Of a stretch of 64,000 nt of DNA, positions 52,129 through 61,863 are shown in pieces. Below the pieces are notes generated by a model, which saw only the letters and a program-made list of their open reading frames with translations, made no database searches and was not told where the DNA came from. Source of the stretch: Marixanthomonas sp963974425 (lineage in GTDB: Bacteria > Bacteroidota > Bacteroidia > Flavobacteriales > Flavobacteriaceae); assembly GCF_963974425.1 (NCBI RefSeq), contig NZ_CAXBCK010000015.1, positions 13,227-77,226 of the forward strand. Direction: 5' to 3'. Position 1 is the first letter of the stretch. Every line of letters starts with the position of its first letter. A program made the position numbers and the translations under genes.

Positions 52129-52842
52129 GTGGACAAACCAATATTAAAATGTGTCATTGTAGATGACTCCACGTTACAACGTCTTTCTATTGTAAAATTA
52201 ATAGAAAACCATCCCTCATTAGATCTTGTTGCTGAATACAACAATGCTATTGAGGCTAAAATGGGACTTGCCACTACCGATATAGATCTTATCTTTTTAG
52301 ATATTGAAATGCCTATTCTTTCCGGTTTTGATTTATTAGATGATCTTACCAAAAAACCACAGATTATTTTTGTTACTGGTAAAACTAAATATGCCTTTAA
52401 AGCATTTGATTACGATGCCATAGATTATTTACGTAAGCCTATTTCCAAAGAACGATTTTTAAACGCCGTGCATAAGGCTATTACCAATTACAAGCTTAAA
52501 AATGATGATGGTTTTGATGATGAAGATTTCATCTTTGTAAAAAGTAATCTTAAAAAACGTAAAGTATTCCTTAATGAATTACGCTACATCGAAGCCCTTG
52601 GTGATTATGTGAAGTTAGTTACCGAACACGATGCTTTAGTGGTTCTCTCTACTATGAAAGCTTTTGAAGCGTTATTACCAGAAGATCGTTTTCTACGTAT
52701 TCACAAATCGTACATTGTTAACCTTGATAAAGTAGAACGTTATAACAGTAAAGTTATCGAGCTTGACAACCAGCAACTTCCTCTTAGTCGTAACCGAAAA
52801 TCTGATTTAGTTGAAGCGCTTTCTGCCTCTATGAAATCTTAA
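52129..52842 (+). CDS. LytTR-family response regulator
   Basis: A 237-residue two-domain regulator. The receiver domain has CVIVDDSTLQRL with the acidic pair and IFLDIEMPILSGFDL with the phosphoacceptor Asp; the Lys is in YLRKPIS. The LytTR DNA-binding domain starts near FIFVKSNLKKRKVFLNELRYIEALGDYVKL and includes FLRIHKSYIVNLDKVERY. The GTG at 52129 is chosen; the 20 residues possible upstream (from TTG at 52069) look non-coding. No histidine kinase lies next to it. Confidence 0.9.
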   Translation: MDKPILKCVIVDDSTLQRLSIVKLIENHPSLDLVAEYNNAIEAKMGLATTDIDLIFLDIEMPILSGFDLLDDLTKKPQIIFVTGKTKYAFKAFDYDAIDYLRKPISKERFLNAVHKAITNYKLKNDDGFDDEDFIFVKSNLKKRKVFLNELRYIEALGDYVKLVTEHDALVVLSTMKAFEALLPEDRFLRIHKSYIVNLDKVERYNSKVIELDNQQLPLSRNRKSDLVEALSASMKS

Positions 52843-55286
52843 TAATTATCTACATCTATTGTTAACCGAACACTGGAGAACTCCTTAATAGAGTTAAAAC
52901 TCTGTTGTACCCTATTTATATATTGTTTTGTTTTTTCAAGCGATTGTTTCTTCGGAATTTTAATTAAAATGTTACTTATATAAAAGTTTCGAATTCTGCT
53001 TACTGGTGGTGGTTCTGGTCCTAACACTTGTTCTCCTAATTTATTTTCCAAAGCTTGACCAAACCACTTTGACGCTTTTTGCATTTTTTGAAGATTACGG
53101 TCTTTACAGGTGATTTTTATAGTCCTATAGTATGGAGGATATTTATATTGGTATCGGTCTTCCAACTGCTCTTTATACATCCCTTCATAATCATTCGTAC
53201 TTACTTGTTGTAATATTTGATGATACGGATTGTACGTTTGTATCAATACCTTTCCACGTTTACTGGTACGTCCTGCCCTACCGGCCACTTGTTGCAATAA
53301 CTGAAAACTGCGCTCGTGTGCCCTAAAATCAGGGAAGTTAAGTAGATTATCTGCGTTCATAACGCCAACCAAACTAATGTTTCTAAAATCTAACCCCTTT
53401 GCCAACATTTGTGTGCCTACCAAAATATCGATTTCTTCATTTTCTAGCTTATCAATCAATTTAGCGTACGCATGTTTGCCTCGTGTGGTATCTTGGTCCA
53501 TTCGAGCAATGGAATGTTTTGGGAACAGAGCTTTCAATTCTGTTTCAATCTGTTCGGTACCAAAACCTTTAGTGTCTAATGTGTCACTCCCGCAAGCCAT
53601 ACAAGACAACTGCATCGCCATATGGTAGCCACAATAGTGACAGCGTAATTCATTTTTATATTGATGAAACGTCAAACTCACATCACAATTAGGACATTGT
53701 GGTGAAGTTCCGCAAGTAGTGCATTCCACAATTGGAGAATAACCACGGCGGTTTTGAAATAATATTACTTGTTCGCCCAACTCCAATACTTCATTCATCT
53801 CTTCTAAAAGATGATCGCTAAAGTGGCCTTTCATTCGTTTTTTTCTAGTCTTCTCTTTTATATCAATCAGTTCAATTTCGGGCATTAACACATCACCAAA
53901 CCGGGTTTTAAGGTTAACCAATCCGTATTTATTATTGTCAGCATTATAATAACTCTCTAAGGAAGGAGTTGCAGATCCCATTAAGATTTTTGCGGTATGC
54001 AGGTTTGCTAAAACCACAGCAGCATCACGCGCTTGATACCGTGGCGCCGGGTTGTATTGTTTAAAGGAAGGCTCATGTTCTTCGTCCACTAATATTAAAC
54101 CTAAATTATTAAACGGTAAAAACAAGGAAGATCTTGCGCCAATTACAATCTGCGCTTTGGATCTAGAATACAGTACATTATTCCAAACTTCTACTCGTTC
54201 GTTAACCGAATATTTAGAATGATAAACCGCTACTTTAGCCCCAAAATAATTTTGTAATCTCGTAATTAATTGTGTGGTCAAGGCTATTTCAGGAAGCATA
54301 TACAGAACTTGTTTCCCGTTCTCAATTATTTCGGAAATAAGCCGAACGTACACTTCTGTTTTTCCACTTGAAGTCACACCGTGTAGCAATGTGACATCTT
54401 TGGTTTTAAAACTTTCTTTTATTTCAGAAAAAGCAACTTCTTGAGCTTCATTCAGTTTTTTAATATCTGAAGCTGCTTCGCCACTATATTGAACTCGGTC
54501 TTTTTTTACGTAATACTCTTCCAGTATTTCCTTATCTATCAATGATTTTATCACGCTTGAAGACGTATCACTTTGTTTTTGAAGCTGTTTTACGCTAATG
54601 GGTTTATTGGCTTGGGCCGAAAGCATGAAGAGATTTAGTAATACTTCTTTCTGTTTAGGAGCCCGTGATAATGTTTCTAAAAGTGCTTTTAGGTTTTCTT
54701 CGGAAGCATATTTCGACGTAAGTTTTACATATCGCTTCAGTTTAGGTTTGTACTGCTCATATACTTCTTCCTGAACTTGGATTATCTTTTTCTGAAGTAA
54801 TTTTTCTAGAACCGCTACTACATTTTTCTTATCTAGTACCGAACGGATATCGTTTATATGAAGCGATGATTGATGTTGTAATGCTTCAAAAACTAAGAAT
54901 TCGTCATCGTCTAATTCTTCTTCAGAAACATCACTTTTTGATAAGGAAATAATCGTTTCACTTTCCAACAAAAAAGCACTGGGCAGCGCGGCACGGATTA
55001 CCTCGCCCAACGTACACATGTAATAGGAAGCCATCCATTCCCAATGTTTTACTTGAGTTTCTGTAATTACCGGCTCTTCATCCAAGATACGGTCAATCTC
55101 CTTGGTTTCATACCCTGAAAGAGCGGTTTTATGCACCTGATAGACAATCGCTGTATATACTTTTGATTTTCCAAAAGGTACAGCTACCCGCATACCTTGA
55201 CGCAGAAAAGCAGCTTCGTCTTTGTTAACACGATAGGTGAATTTTTGTTTTAAAGGAATTGGGAGGATGACGTCTATATAATACAC
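52839..55286 (-). CDS. priA: Primosomal protein N' (PriA helicase)
   Basis: An 815-residue SF2 helicase. N-terminal 3'-DNA-binding domain (KQKFTYRVNKDEAAFLRQGMRVAVPFG), Walker A LHGVTSSGKTEVY near residue 304, DEEH box LVDEEHEPSFKQ, and the PriA zinc module with paired cysteines (CTTCGTSPQCPNC, CHYCGYH, CMACGS). It restarts stalled replication forks. It overlaps the end of the convergent LytTR gene by 4 bases. Normal length for the family. Confidence 0.96.
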   Translation of the reverse strand: MYYIDVILPIPLKQKFTYRVNKDEAAFLRQGMRVAVPFGKSKVYTAIVYQVHKTALSGYETKEIDRILDEEPVITETQVKHWEWMASYYMCTLGEVIRAALPSAFLLESETIISLSKSDVSEEELDDDEFLVFEALQHQSSLHINDIRSVLDKKNVVAVLEKLLQKKIIQVQEEVYEQYKPKLKRYVKLTSKYASEENLKALLETLSRAPKQKEVLLNLFMLSAQANKPISVKQLQKQSDTSSSVIKSLIDKEILEEYYVKKDRVQYSGEAASDIKKLNEAQEVAFSEIKESFKTKDVTLLHGVTSSGKTEVYVRLISEIIENGKQVLYMLPEIALTTQLITRLQNYFGAKVAVYHSKYSVNERVEVWNNVLYSRSKAQIVIGARSSLFLPFNNLGLILVDEEHEPSFKQYNPAPRYQARDAAVVLANLHTAKILMGSATPSLESYYNADNNKYGLVNLKTRFGDVLMPEIELIDIKEKTRKKRMKGHFSDHLLEEMNEVLELGEQVILFQNRRGYSPIVECTTCGTSPQCPNCDVSLTFHQYKNELRCHYCGYHMAMQLSCMACGSDTLDTKGFGTEQIETELKALFPKHSIARMDQDTTRGKHAYAKLIDKLENEEIDILVGTQMLAKGLDFRNISLVGVMNADNLLNFPDFRAHERSFQLLQQVAGRAGRTSKRGKVLIQTYNPYHQILQQVSTNDYEGMYKEQLEDRYQYKYPPYYRTIKITCKDRNLQKMQKASKWFGQALENKLGEQVLGPEPPPVSRIRNFYISNILIKIPKKQSLEKTKQYINRVQQSFNSIKEFSSVRLTIDVDNY

Positions 55287-55308
55287 AGATACTATTTTCA
55301 GAAAAAAA

Positions 55309-55336
55309 TTAGTCCACTCAAATTTGAGTGGACTAA
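55309..55336 (-). terminator. Palindromic terminator after the nadC operon
   Basis: A perfect 28-bp palindrome with half-site TTAGTCCACTCAAA, flanked by A and T runs. It lies 22 bases after the DUF2147 stop and 22 bases before the priA start, separating the two transcripts. Confidence 0.78.
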
Positions 55337-55358
55337 AGATACTATTTTAAATAAAAAA

Positions 55359-55787
55359 TTATTTTACACGATGCCAATATTGTGTTCTTCCTAATAAAGA
55401 AAAACCAATGTAACCACGTACTTTTAATTTATCTTGGCTTTCAAGTTCTATGTAACACTTGTACACTTTACCACTGTTAGGATCTAGTATTTTTCCATCA
55501 TTATATTCATCTCCATCTTTTTCAAGTCCTTTTATAATGACTAATCCTAAAATAGGCTTGTCTTTATCTGCACCCGGGCAATCTACGCAAGTAGCGTCTT
55601 TTTTTGCTGGGTTAAGTATTTCTACAACTTTACCGTAAACTTTACCATTGTCTTTATAAATCTCTACAATGGATTTTTCTTCGCCGGTTTCGTCATCTAT
55701 GGTTTTCCATTTTCCGGTTACATCTTGTGCTACTGCAGTAAGAATAGTAGTAGCTACTAAGGTCATTGTTAAAAATAATTTCTTCAT
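55359..55787 (-). CDS. Exported DUF2147 protein
   Basis: A 142-residue protein with signal peptide MKKLFLTMTLVATTILTAVAQ. The mature part matches DUF2147: DVTGKWKTIDDETGEEKSIVEIYKDNGKVYGKVVEIL, a Cys pair in DATCVDCPG, LVIIKGL and a C-terminal RGYIGFSLLGRTQYWHRV. Periplasmic; the exact role is unknown. Four bases after the YihY-like gene. Confidence 0.87.
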   Translation of the reverse strand: MKKLFLTMTLVATTILTAVAQDVTGKWKTIDDETGEEKSIVEIYKDNGKVYGKVVEILNPAKKDATCVDCPGADKDKPILGLVIIKGLEKDGDEYNDGKILDPNSGKVYKCYIELESQDKLKVRGYIGFSLLGRTQYWHRVK

Positions 55788-55791
55788 TTCT

Positions 55792-56733
55792 TTAAGTATT
55801 AGTGTTATTGTTTTTATTTCTATCCTTTAATAATTGTAGGGATACATTTAATTCAAACCCTAATAATAGTAAGTTTGAATTTATCCAAATATAGAACAAC
55901 ATGATTAAAAGTGCCCCAAGTGATCCATATAATTCATTATAATTTGAAAAGTTGTTAATGTAAATACCAAATAAATAGGTAGTTACTAAAAATAAAATAG
56001 TTGTCAATAATGCGCCAAAAGAGAAAAAATGAGACTCTTTACCTTGCTTAGTACCAAAATAGTATAATATTGATATAATGGTGTATATCATACTTATAAA
56101 AATAACCAATTGCATAATTGTAACTAAGTAAACGTTGTTTTCAACATAGACTTTCCCTACCAACTCATTTATAAGGTATTCGCCATACAAAATGACTCCT
56201 ACTGTAGTTAACAATAACAATGCCAACAAAATAGCTACCCCAAAGGCCACAGCATATTGTCTAACGAAAGTTCGGTTTATTGTAACATGCACGGAATATT
56301 CAAAAGCACTGAAAATAGCATTTACTCCATTAGCAGATAAAAATATCGCTAAAATAATGGAGAAAGAAAGCAGACCACCTCTAGGGTTTACAGCAATATC
56401 GGCAATTACTGGGTAAAATAAATCGGCTGTCTGGGGTGGTAATAACTCTTCAATGAATATTAAGAACTGCGTTAAAAAGCCGTCTATAAAATCGAAGTAC
56501 GGAATCAAATTTAAGATAAACAATAAGAAAGGAAAAATAGCTATAAAGAAACTATACGCAATGGAACTCGCCCGAGATGAAAAGGTTCCTTTTATAATTC
56601 CAGTACCATATATTTCTAGTAAATGATATAAAGAAAGCCCATTGGTTCCTGGTATTTTCACCTTTTTACACCATTTTGCTAAGGTACGTATAACTGGTAG
56701 CTTCTCTATATTAAACTCTTCATCTTCCGACAT
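55792..56733 (-). CDS. YihY/BrkB-family inner-membrane protein
   Basis: A 313-residue protein with about six membrane helices between residues 55 and 295 (FSSRASSIAYSFFIAIFPFLLFILNLIPYF is the family's first conserved part; LYGSLGALLIMLFYIWINSNLLLLGFELN the last). Once thought to be RNase BN; now seen as a membrane protein of unclear function, perhaps a transporter. Shares one base with the nadC stop (TAATG overlap), so translationally coupled. Confidence 0.9.
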   Translation of the reverse strand: MSEDEEFNIEKLPVIRTLAKWCKKVKIPGTNGLSLYHLLEIYGTGIIKGTFSSRASSIAYSFFIAIFPFLLFILNLIPYFDFIDGFLTQFLIFIEELLPPQTADLFYPVIADIAVNPRGGLLSFSIILAIFLSANGVNAIFSAFEYSVHVTINRTFVRQYAVAFGVAILLALLLLTTVGVILYGEYLINELVGKVYVENNVYLVTIMQLVIFISMIYTIISILYYFGTKQGKESHFFSFGALLTTILFLVTTYLFGIYINNFSNYNELYGSLGALLIMLFYIWINSNLLLLGFELNVSLQLLKDRNKNNNTNT

Positions 56734-57590
56734 TAAACTGCTTTTAAGCTTAAATCCATATTATAAACTGAATGAGTCAACGCACCACTACTTATATAGT
56801 CTACTCCACATTCGGCGTATTTTCGAGCTGTTTCTAATGTTATACCACCACTAGATTCAGTTAGACAAGAATCGCCAATCATTTGAACCGCTTTTTTTGT
56901 ATCACTATAATTAAAGTTATCAATTAAAATTCGGTAAACACCCTTGTTTTCCAGTATCTCTTTAATTTCATCTAAGTTTCTGGCTTCTACAATTATCTTT
57001 AAATTTAAGTTATGATCTTTTAAATAGTTTTGTGTTTTTTCAATTGCTTTTGTTATTCCTCCACAAAAATCAATGTGGTTATCCTTTAGCATTATCATAT
57101 CGTATAGAGCAAAACGGTGGTTTTCACCACCTCCTATTTTTACCGCCCATTTTTCTAGAGCGCGAATCCCTGGAGTGGTCTTGCGAGTATCCAAGATTTG
57201 AGTATTGGTTCCTTCTAACAGCTTTACGTATTTATTTGTTTTAGTAGCTATTGCACTCATACGTTGCATAGCGTTTAAAACCAATCGTTCAGATTTTAAA
57301 ATAGATTGTGATAATCCTGATACGTAAAAACAAACATCTCCTTTTTTTACACGGCTCCCATCTTCTATATTAATATCTATTTTCAAGCCGGTATCTACAA
57401 ATTCAAAAACCTGCCGAGCAAAGTCTATCCCAGCTATAATACCATCGTCCTTAACCAACAACTTGGCTTCTCCGGTTGCATCTTCAGGAATACAAGCTAG
57501 CGAACTAAAATCGCCATCACCTACATCTTCCCGTATGGCATTGGTTATTATTAAGTTTATTTCTTTCTTGAATTGTTTTTCTGAAATCAT
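56733..57590 (-). CDS. nadC: Nicotinate-nucleotide pyrophosphorylase (carboxylating)
   Basis: A 285-residue quinolinate phosphoribosyltransferase for NAD synthesis. Family segments: EDVGDGDFSSLACIP, LNAMQRMSAIATKTNKYV, ILDTRKTTPGIRALEKWAV with the basic substrate-binding residues, GGGENHRFALYDMIMLKDNHI, and ESSGGITLETARKYA. The ATG at 57590 is preferred over an in-frame TTG at 57599. First gene of the nadC-yihY-DUF2147 operon. Confidence 0.95.
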   Translation of the reverse strand: MISEKQFKKEINLIITNAIREDVGDGDFSSLACIPEDATGEAKLLVKDDGIIAGIDFARQVFEFVDTGLKIDINIEDGSRVKKGDVCFYVSGLSQSILKSERLVLNAMQRMSAIATKTNKYVKLLEGTNTQILDTRKTTPGIRALEKWAVKIGGGENHRFALYDMIMLKDNHIDFCGGITKAIEKTQNYLKDHNLNLKIIVEARNLDEIKEILENKGVYRILIDNFNYSDTKKAVQMIGDSCLTESSGGITLETARKYAECGVDYISSGALTHSVYNMDLSLKAV

Positions 57591-57702
57591 TACAGTCAAT
57601 TTTTAGCTAAAATACTAAAAACAGCCCTTATTTTCAGTATTAGTTGCACTTTGGAACACATTTTGATTTTTTCAGAAATAGAAACCATTTAAAAAATTAA
57701 TT

Positions 57703-58059
57703 ATGAAAACAGATTTATATACCAAAACCATTTTGACCATCATTGCAATTTGTCTCACTATCAATGTAATTAAAGAGTTTGAAATTATTCCGAAGGCATA
57801 TGCTTCAAAAGATTCTATTGAAACAACTTCAGATTATAAATTAGTTCCTATTAGTGAAAACAACACCCTAGATGTTCGTATCGTTGATATTGATACTTAC
57901 GATGAGCTTGACGTAAACCTAAAAAGCATAGATACTTATGACGAATTAAAAGTAAACATTAACAGCATCGATAGCGATGACGAGCTTAACGTGAACATTA
58001 ACGAAATAGGGGGTCAATATGTTACTCACGGCGGACCTATTCCTGTTAAAACAAATTAA
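57703..58059 (+). CDS. Membrane-anchored or exported protein with short tandem repeats
   Basis: A 118-residue protein. One hydrophobic helix at about 8-24 could be an anchor or uncleaved signal. The second half contains three 14-residue repeats of the form IDTYDELDVNLKS / IDTYDELKVNINS / IDSDDELNVNINE, acidic and strand-like, possibly a small beta-solenoid or calcium-binding surface. The function is unknown. Its stop is directly next to the stop of the convergent NADH dehydrogenase gene, without a terminator between. Confidence 0.68.
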   Translation: MKTDLYTKTILTIIAICLTINVIKEFEIIPKAYASKDSIETTSDYKLVPISENNTLDVRIVDIDTYDELDVNLKSIDTYDELKVNINSIDSDDELNVNINEIGGQYVTHGGPIPVKTN

Positions 58060-59337
58060 TTAAACATCCTTTCTAAAAGGCCTGATAATCAATCTTGCGG
58101 CACGATCGTAACTAATATAACTATATGTCCAATTAAAAAAAGTAACTACTCGATTACGAAAGCCTACTAAAAACCAAAGGTGGATAAACATCCAGATAAA
58201 CCATGCGATAAAACCACCTAAATGCATTTTTTTTATATCGACCACGGCTTTGTTTCGCCCTACAGTTGCCATAGTACCTTTATCATAGTATTCAAAAGGT
58301 TCTAGTGGTTTATTGCGAAGTAATTTTTTAAAGTTATCACCCAGATGTTTCCCTTGTTGAATAGCGGGTTGAGCAACTTGAGGGTGTCCTTTAGGGTACG
58401 CTTCCGTTTCCATTAAGGCGATATCACCTAATGCAAAAATAGCATCGGTATCTTTAACTTTATTAAATTCGTTTACGTAATATCTGTTAATCTTTTTCAT
58501 TAATGATGTTCCATCAATTCCTTTAATAGGATTTCCCGTAACTCCTGCAGCCCAAATAAACGCTTCGGTTTCAAAGCTTTTTTCACCTTTTGTGGTTACT
58601 ATTTTTCCATCATAATCTTCAATCATCGTATTAAGATGAACGTGTACACCTAAACGCTCTAAAGCTTTTTGCGCCAATCTAGAGGCCTCCTCGCTCATTG
58701 GTGGCAGCACTCGATCCATACCTTCCAATAAATGAACTTGCATTTCGGCTTCGTTCATTTCGGTATAATCATCTTCAAGAATTCCGTTTTTAAATTCGGC
58801 CAACGCCCCTGCTAGCTCCACCCCAGTTGGCCCAGCTCCAGCTATAACAAAATTTAAAAGCCGTTTTCGTTCTTCAGGATCTTCGGTCATATCAGCCTTT
58901 TCAATATTCTGAAGCATTAAACTTCGAATATTCAATGCCTGGGGAACCGTTTTCATCGGCATGCTGTTCTTTTCAATATTTTGATTTCCGAAGTAATTAG
59001 TTTTAGTTCCTGTAGCGATTACCAAATAATCATAGGTTAGCTTTCCTATTGAAGTTTCAATTTCCTTTTTTTCTTTATTAATATATTCTACTTCAGCTAA
59101 ACGGAAATGAAAATTTTTATTTTTTCTGAAGATTTTCCGGAGTGGATACGCTATCGAGTCTGGTTCCAATCCGGAGGTAGAAACTTGATACAATAACGGC
59201 TGAAAGGTGTGATAGTTATTTTTATCGAAAAGTACAATTTGTACGTTTTCATTTTTAATCTTTTTTATAAATGAAATTCCCGCAAATCCTCCGCCTATAA
59301 CGACTACACGAGGTTTTTGGGTTTGTGGTATATTCAT
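58060..59337 (-). CDS. ndh: Type II NADH dehydrogenase (NDH-2)
   Basis: A 425-residue two-dinucleotide-binding flavoprotein. FAD site VVIGGGFAGISFIKKI at the N-terminus, NADH site FVIAGAGPTGVELAGAL near residue 160, and FALGDIA near 300 close to the quinone site. The C-terminal helices (AWFIWMFIHLWFLVGFRNRVVTFFNW, about 380-410) anchor it to the membrane. It passes electrons from NADH to menaquinone without pumping protons. Confidence 0.92.
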   Translation of the reverse strand: MNIPQTQKPRVVVIGGGFAGISFIKKIKNENVQIVLFDKNNYHTFQPLLYQVSTSGLEPDSIAYPLRKIFRKNKNFHFRLAEVEYINKEKKEIETSIGKLTYDYLVIATGTKTNYFGNQNIEKNSMPMKTVPQALNIRSLMLQNIEKADMTEDPEERKRLLNFVIAGAGPTGVELAGALAEFKNGILEDDYTEMNEAEMQVHLLEGMDRVLPPMSEEASRLAQKALERLGVHVHLNTMIEDYDGKIVTTKGEKSFETEAFIWAAGVTGNPIKGIDGTSLMKKINRYYVNEFNKVKDTDAIFALGDIALMETEAYPKGHPQVAQPAIQQGKHLGDNFKKLLRNKPLEPFEYYDKGTMATVGRNKAVVDIKKMHLGGFIAWFIWMFIHLWFLVGFRNRVVTFFNWTYSYISYDRAARLIIRPFRKDV

Positions 59338-59461
59338 AGCTTTTTGTTGTACTATAAAGTTACTATTTGTTTAGTAGCCTTGCATAAAAAATAGTAATTT
59401 TTGTGATTATTGTAACAATCTTGTTTCTTAGACTACTAATGAAACAGCTAACAGTATTGCA

Positions 59462-59956
59462 TTGACGAAAGAACTCGAACATAGTTTTGTAACCCAATTG
59501 GAGGAAAACCAGAACATCGTGCATAAAATATGCAGATTATATACCAATGATCAAGATGCTCACAATGATTTGTTCCAAGAGATTACCATACAGTTATGGA
59601 AAGCATTTCCTAAGTTTCGAGGAGACTCGAAGTTTAGTACTTGGATGTATCGGGTAGCACTAAATACTGCCATTACTTTATATCGAAAAAAGAAACGCAG
59701 AATTGATACTGCAAGTTTTGAAAGTATCAGTTTTAAAATAAAAGCCGAGCCTTATGATGATACCATTGAAGAGCAATTAAAGTTAATGTACAGTGCTGTA
59801 AAAACACTTAATGATATTGACAAGGCATTGGTGTTTTTGTATTTAGAAGATAAAAATTACAAGGAAATTTCCGAAACATTAGGTATTACCGAAGTGAACG
59901 CAAGGGTAAAAATGAACCGAATTAAAGGAAAGTTACGTAACATATTAAATCCATAG
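59462..59956 (+). CDS. ECF-type RNA polymerase sigma factor
   Basis: A 164-residue sigma-70 factor with region 2 (HKICRLYTNDQDAHNDLFQEITIQLWKAFPKFRGDSKFSTWMYRVALNTAI) and region 4 (LVFLYLEDKNYKEISETLGITEVNARVKMNRIKGKLR). The start is TTG; an ATG at 59440 is out of frame with it and soon stops. The next gene, a membrane protein 12 bases downstream, is in the usual place for an anti-sigma factor, although its sequence does not match a known one. Confidence 0.9.
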   Translation: MTKELEHSFVTQLEENQNIVHKICRLYTNDQDAHNDLFQEITIQLWKAFPKFRGDSKFSTWMYRVALNTAITLYRKKKRRIDTASFESISFKIKAEPYDDTIEEQLKLMYSAVKTLNDIDKALVFLYLEDKNYKEISETLGITEVNARVKMNRIKGKLRNILNP

Positions 59957-59968
59957 GAGGTTGTATAC

Positions 59969-60634
59969 ATGGACGAACTAGAATTATTAAAAAAAGACTG
60001 GCAAAAAAGGGAGCAAGAGCTACCTAAGTTGTCATATAATGATATTTACAAAATGTTACTTAAAAAATCTTCTTCCATAGTGAAGTGGATTTTCTACATA
60101 AGTATTGTTGAAATTGTTCTTTGGACAGTTTTAGCATTGGTCATTCCCAATATAAGTGAAAACTTTAAAATAAGTAACCAGATAAACGATGCCATGGGGC
60201 TTCATAATATATTAATTGCAATTAATATAATCAATTATTTGGTGTTTGGCCTCTTTATATATTTGTTCTATAAAAATCACCGAAATATTAAAATTACCGA
60301 TTCAGTTAAAGAATTGATGAAGAATATTTTAAAAACCAGAAAAACGGTTAAGTATTTTGTTATATATAATGTTGGAGCAAATGCCTTGATTATGTTGGCA
60401 ATTAATATTTATTATTATCTAAACAAAGATCATTTGTTCGCATTAATGAGTGAAAAATATGAAGGTTTTTCTAATATTTCTCAAGAGAGCTTTGCTTCTG
60501 TTTTCTTTTTGGCACAATTTGTTATCGGACTCCTTTTTATAGGGTTAATCATATTATTTTACCGAGTGGTCTATGGGATTTTACTAAGACGATTAAATAG
60601 AAACTATAAGGAGTTAAAAAAAATAGAAATGTAA
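59969..60634 (+). CDS. Membrane protein, possible anti-sigma partner
   Basis: A 221-residue protein: a cytosolic N-terminus of ~40 residues (LELLKKDWQKREQELPKLSYNDIYKML) and four membrane helices (about 41-62, 83-104, 128-150 and 175-200). The N-terminal stretch resembles Bacteroidota proteins encoded after ECF sigma factors. It probably binds or regulates the sigma factor; there is no zinc-binding anti-sigma motif, so this is inference. Confidence 0.65.
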   Translation: MDELELLKKDWQKREQELPKLSYNDIYKMLLKKSSSIVKWIFYISIVEIVLWTVLALVIPNISENFKISNQINDAMGLHNILIAINIINYLVFGLFIYLFYKNHRNIKITDSVKELMKNILKTRKTVKYFVIYNVGANALIMLAINIYYYLNKDHLFALMSEKYEGFSNISQESFASVFFLAQFVIGLLFIGLIILFYRVVYGILLRRLNRNYKELKKIEM

Positions 60635-60688
60635 AAATAATTATTTGCTATTGAATACCAATATGCTAAAGGCTTATCAACCTGCAAC

Positions 60689-60714
60689 CACCCCTCCTTT
60701 TTTAAGAAGGGGTG
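60689..60714. terminator. Hairpin between convergent genes
   Basis: CACCCCTCCTT (60689-60699) and AAGAAGGGGTG (60704-60714) form an 11-bp stem with one mismatch. It lies between the membrane protein (plus) and the broken methyltransferase (minus); likely a two-way terminator. Confidence 0.5.
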
Positions 60715-60733
60715 AGAAAAGCTGAAAATTAAA

Positions 60734-61805
60734 TTACTGTTTACCTGCTTTCCGGCTTCCTTCGTACATTTCGTAACGTACCAAACGGCTTTCGAGTTTT
60801 CCATTATAAAGTTTTACCTTTTTTGAAGTTTTTAAGCCTACATTTTTAAGCGCCTCCATGTTACTTGTAATCATCCAAGCCTGTGTGCCAGGGTAACTTT
60901 GTTTTAAAGTATCCCCAATTTGTTTGTAAAAAACATCAATATCAGCTACGGATAAACGTTCGTCATAAGGTGGGTTAAAAATTAAGTACATAGGTTTATC
61001 AACCGGTTTTTCACTTTCAAAAAAGTCTTGTTGCTTTATTTCTATAAAATCTTGAAGGTTGGCATTTCGAATATTTTCTTTCGCCTTATTCAACGTATAA
61101 CCATCTTTATCTGAACCATAAATTTTAAAATGGAAGTCTTTTTAGGTTTGGAGGAATGTTACAAGCAATCATAGCGGCTTCAGCTAAAATAGTTCCACTA
61201 CCACACATAGGGTCCATAAGGTTACACTGTCCTTCCCAACCCGACAACATAATAATTCCTGCTGCTAACACTTCGTTTATAGGAGCAAGACCCGTTTCGG
61301 TTTTATAGCCACGTTTATGTAATGATTGACCGCTACTATCTAATGAAACAGTACAAATATTTCGGTCTATATGCACATTTATACGTAATGTTGGGTGATC
61401 TAAATCTACATCGGGCCGTATACCATCTTTATCTCTAAAACGGTCTACAATAGCATCTTTAGTCTTTAAAGCTACATATTGGGAATGTGTAAATTGTTTA
61501 GAAAACACAGTGGCATCTACAGCAAGACTACCATTTGCCTCCATATAATCTTCCCATTTAATTTTATAAATGCTTTTGTATAAATCGTCTTCAGTAAATA
61601 CATTAAAAGCAGTGATAGGTTTTAAAATTTTTATAGCTGTTCGGCAGCATAAATTTGCTTTATACATAAAACCGGTATCTCCTTCAAACGCGACGTTTCG
61701 GGTTCCTTTTTCAATACCCGAAGCTCCTAATTGTCGAAGTTCTTTAGCTAATAAATCTTCTAATCCAAATAAGGTCTTGGCAACCATTTTAAAATTACTT
61801 TCCAT
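60734..61805 (-). pseudogene. RlmL-like THUMP RNA methyltransferase broken by deletion and frameshift
   Basis: The first part (61805-61125, start MESNFKMVAKTLFGLEDLL) has the THUMP domain and the SAM motif LMDPMCGSGTILAEAAMIACNIPPNL, then stops after LKRLPF. The reading continues in another frame with KDFHFKIYGSDKDGYTLNKAKENIRNANL and the catalytic NPPYDERL to a stop at 60734. Intact family members have about 30 residues between these blocks, so about 90 bases seem lost near 61130, within an A-rich run, with a frame change. The product would lack the catalytic motif. A sequencing error is possible but a simple one-base slip would not explain the missing residues. Confidence 0.85.
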
Positions 61806-61826
61806 AATGTATGTTACAATTTGATA

Positions 61827-61845
61827 CAAAATTACAGTATTTTTG
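61827..61845. promoter_or_regulatory. Divergent -7 boxes
   Basis: The plus strand TATTTTTG (61838-61845) precedes the methyltransferase ATG at 61864, and the minus strand TAATTTTG (61834-61827) precedes the THUMP gene ATG at 61805. The two match TAnnTTTG; the two genes share this short divergent promoter. The long TTG or upstream ATG readings of both genes start inside the promoter region and are not used. Confidence 0.5.
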
Positions 61846-61863
61846 CAGGGCAAAACCCACTTC

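Noticed and set aside
60604..60804. 66-residue minus-strand frame
   Set aside because: It overlaps the end of the broken methyltransferase gene in another frame and contains the terminator hairpin.
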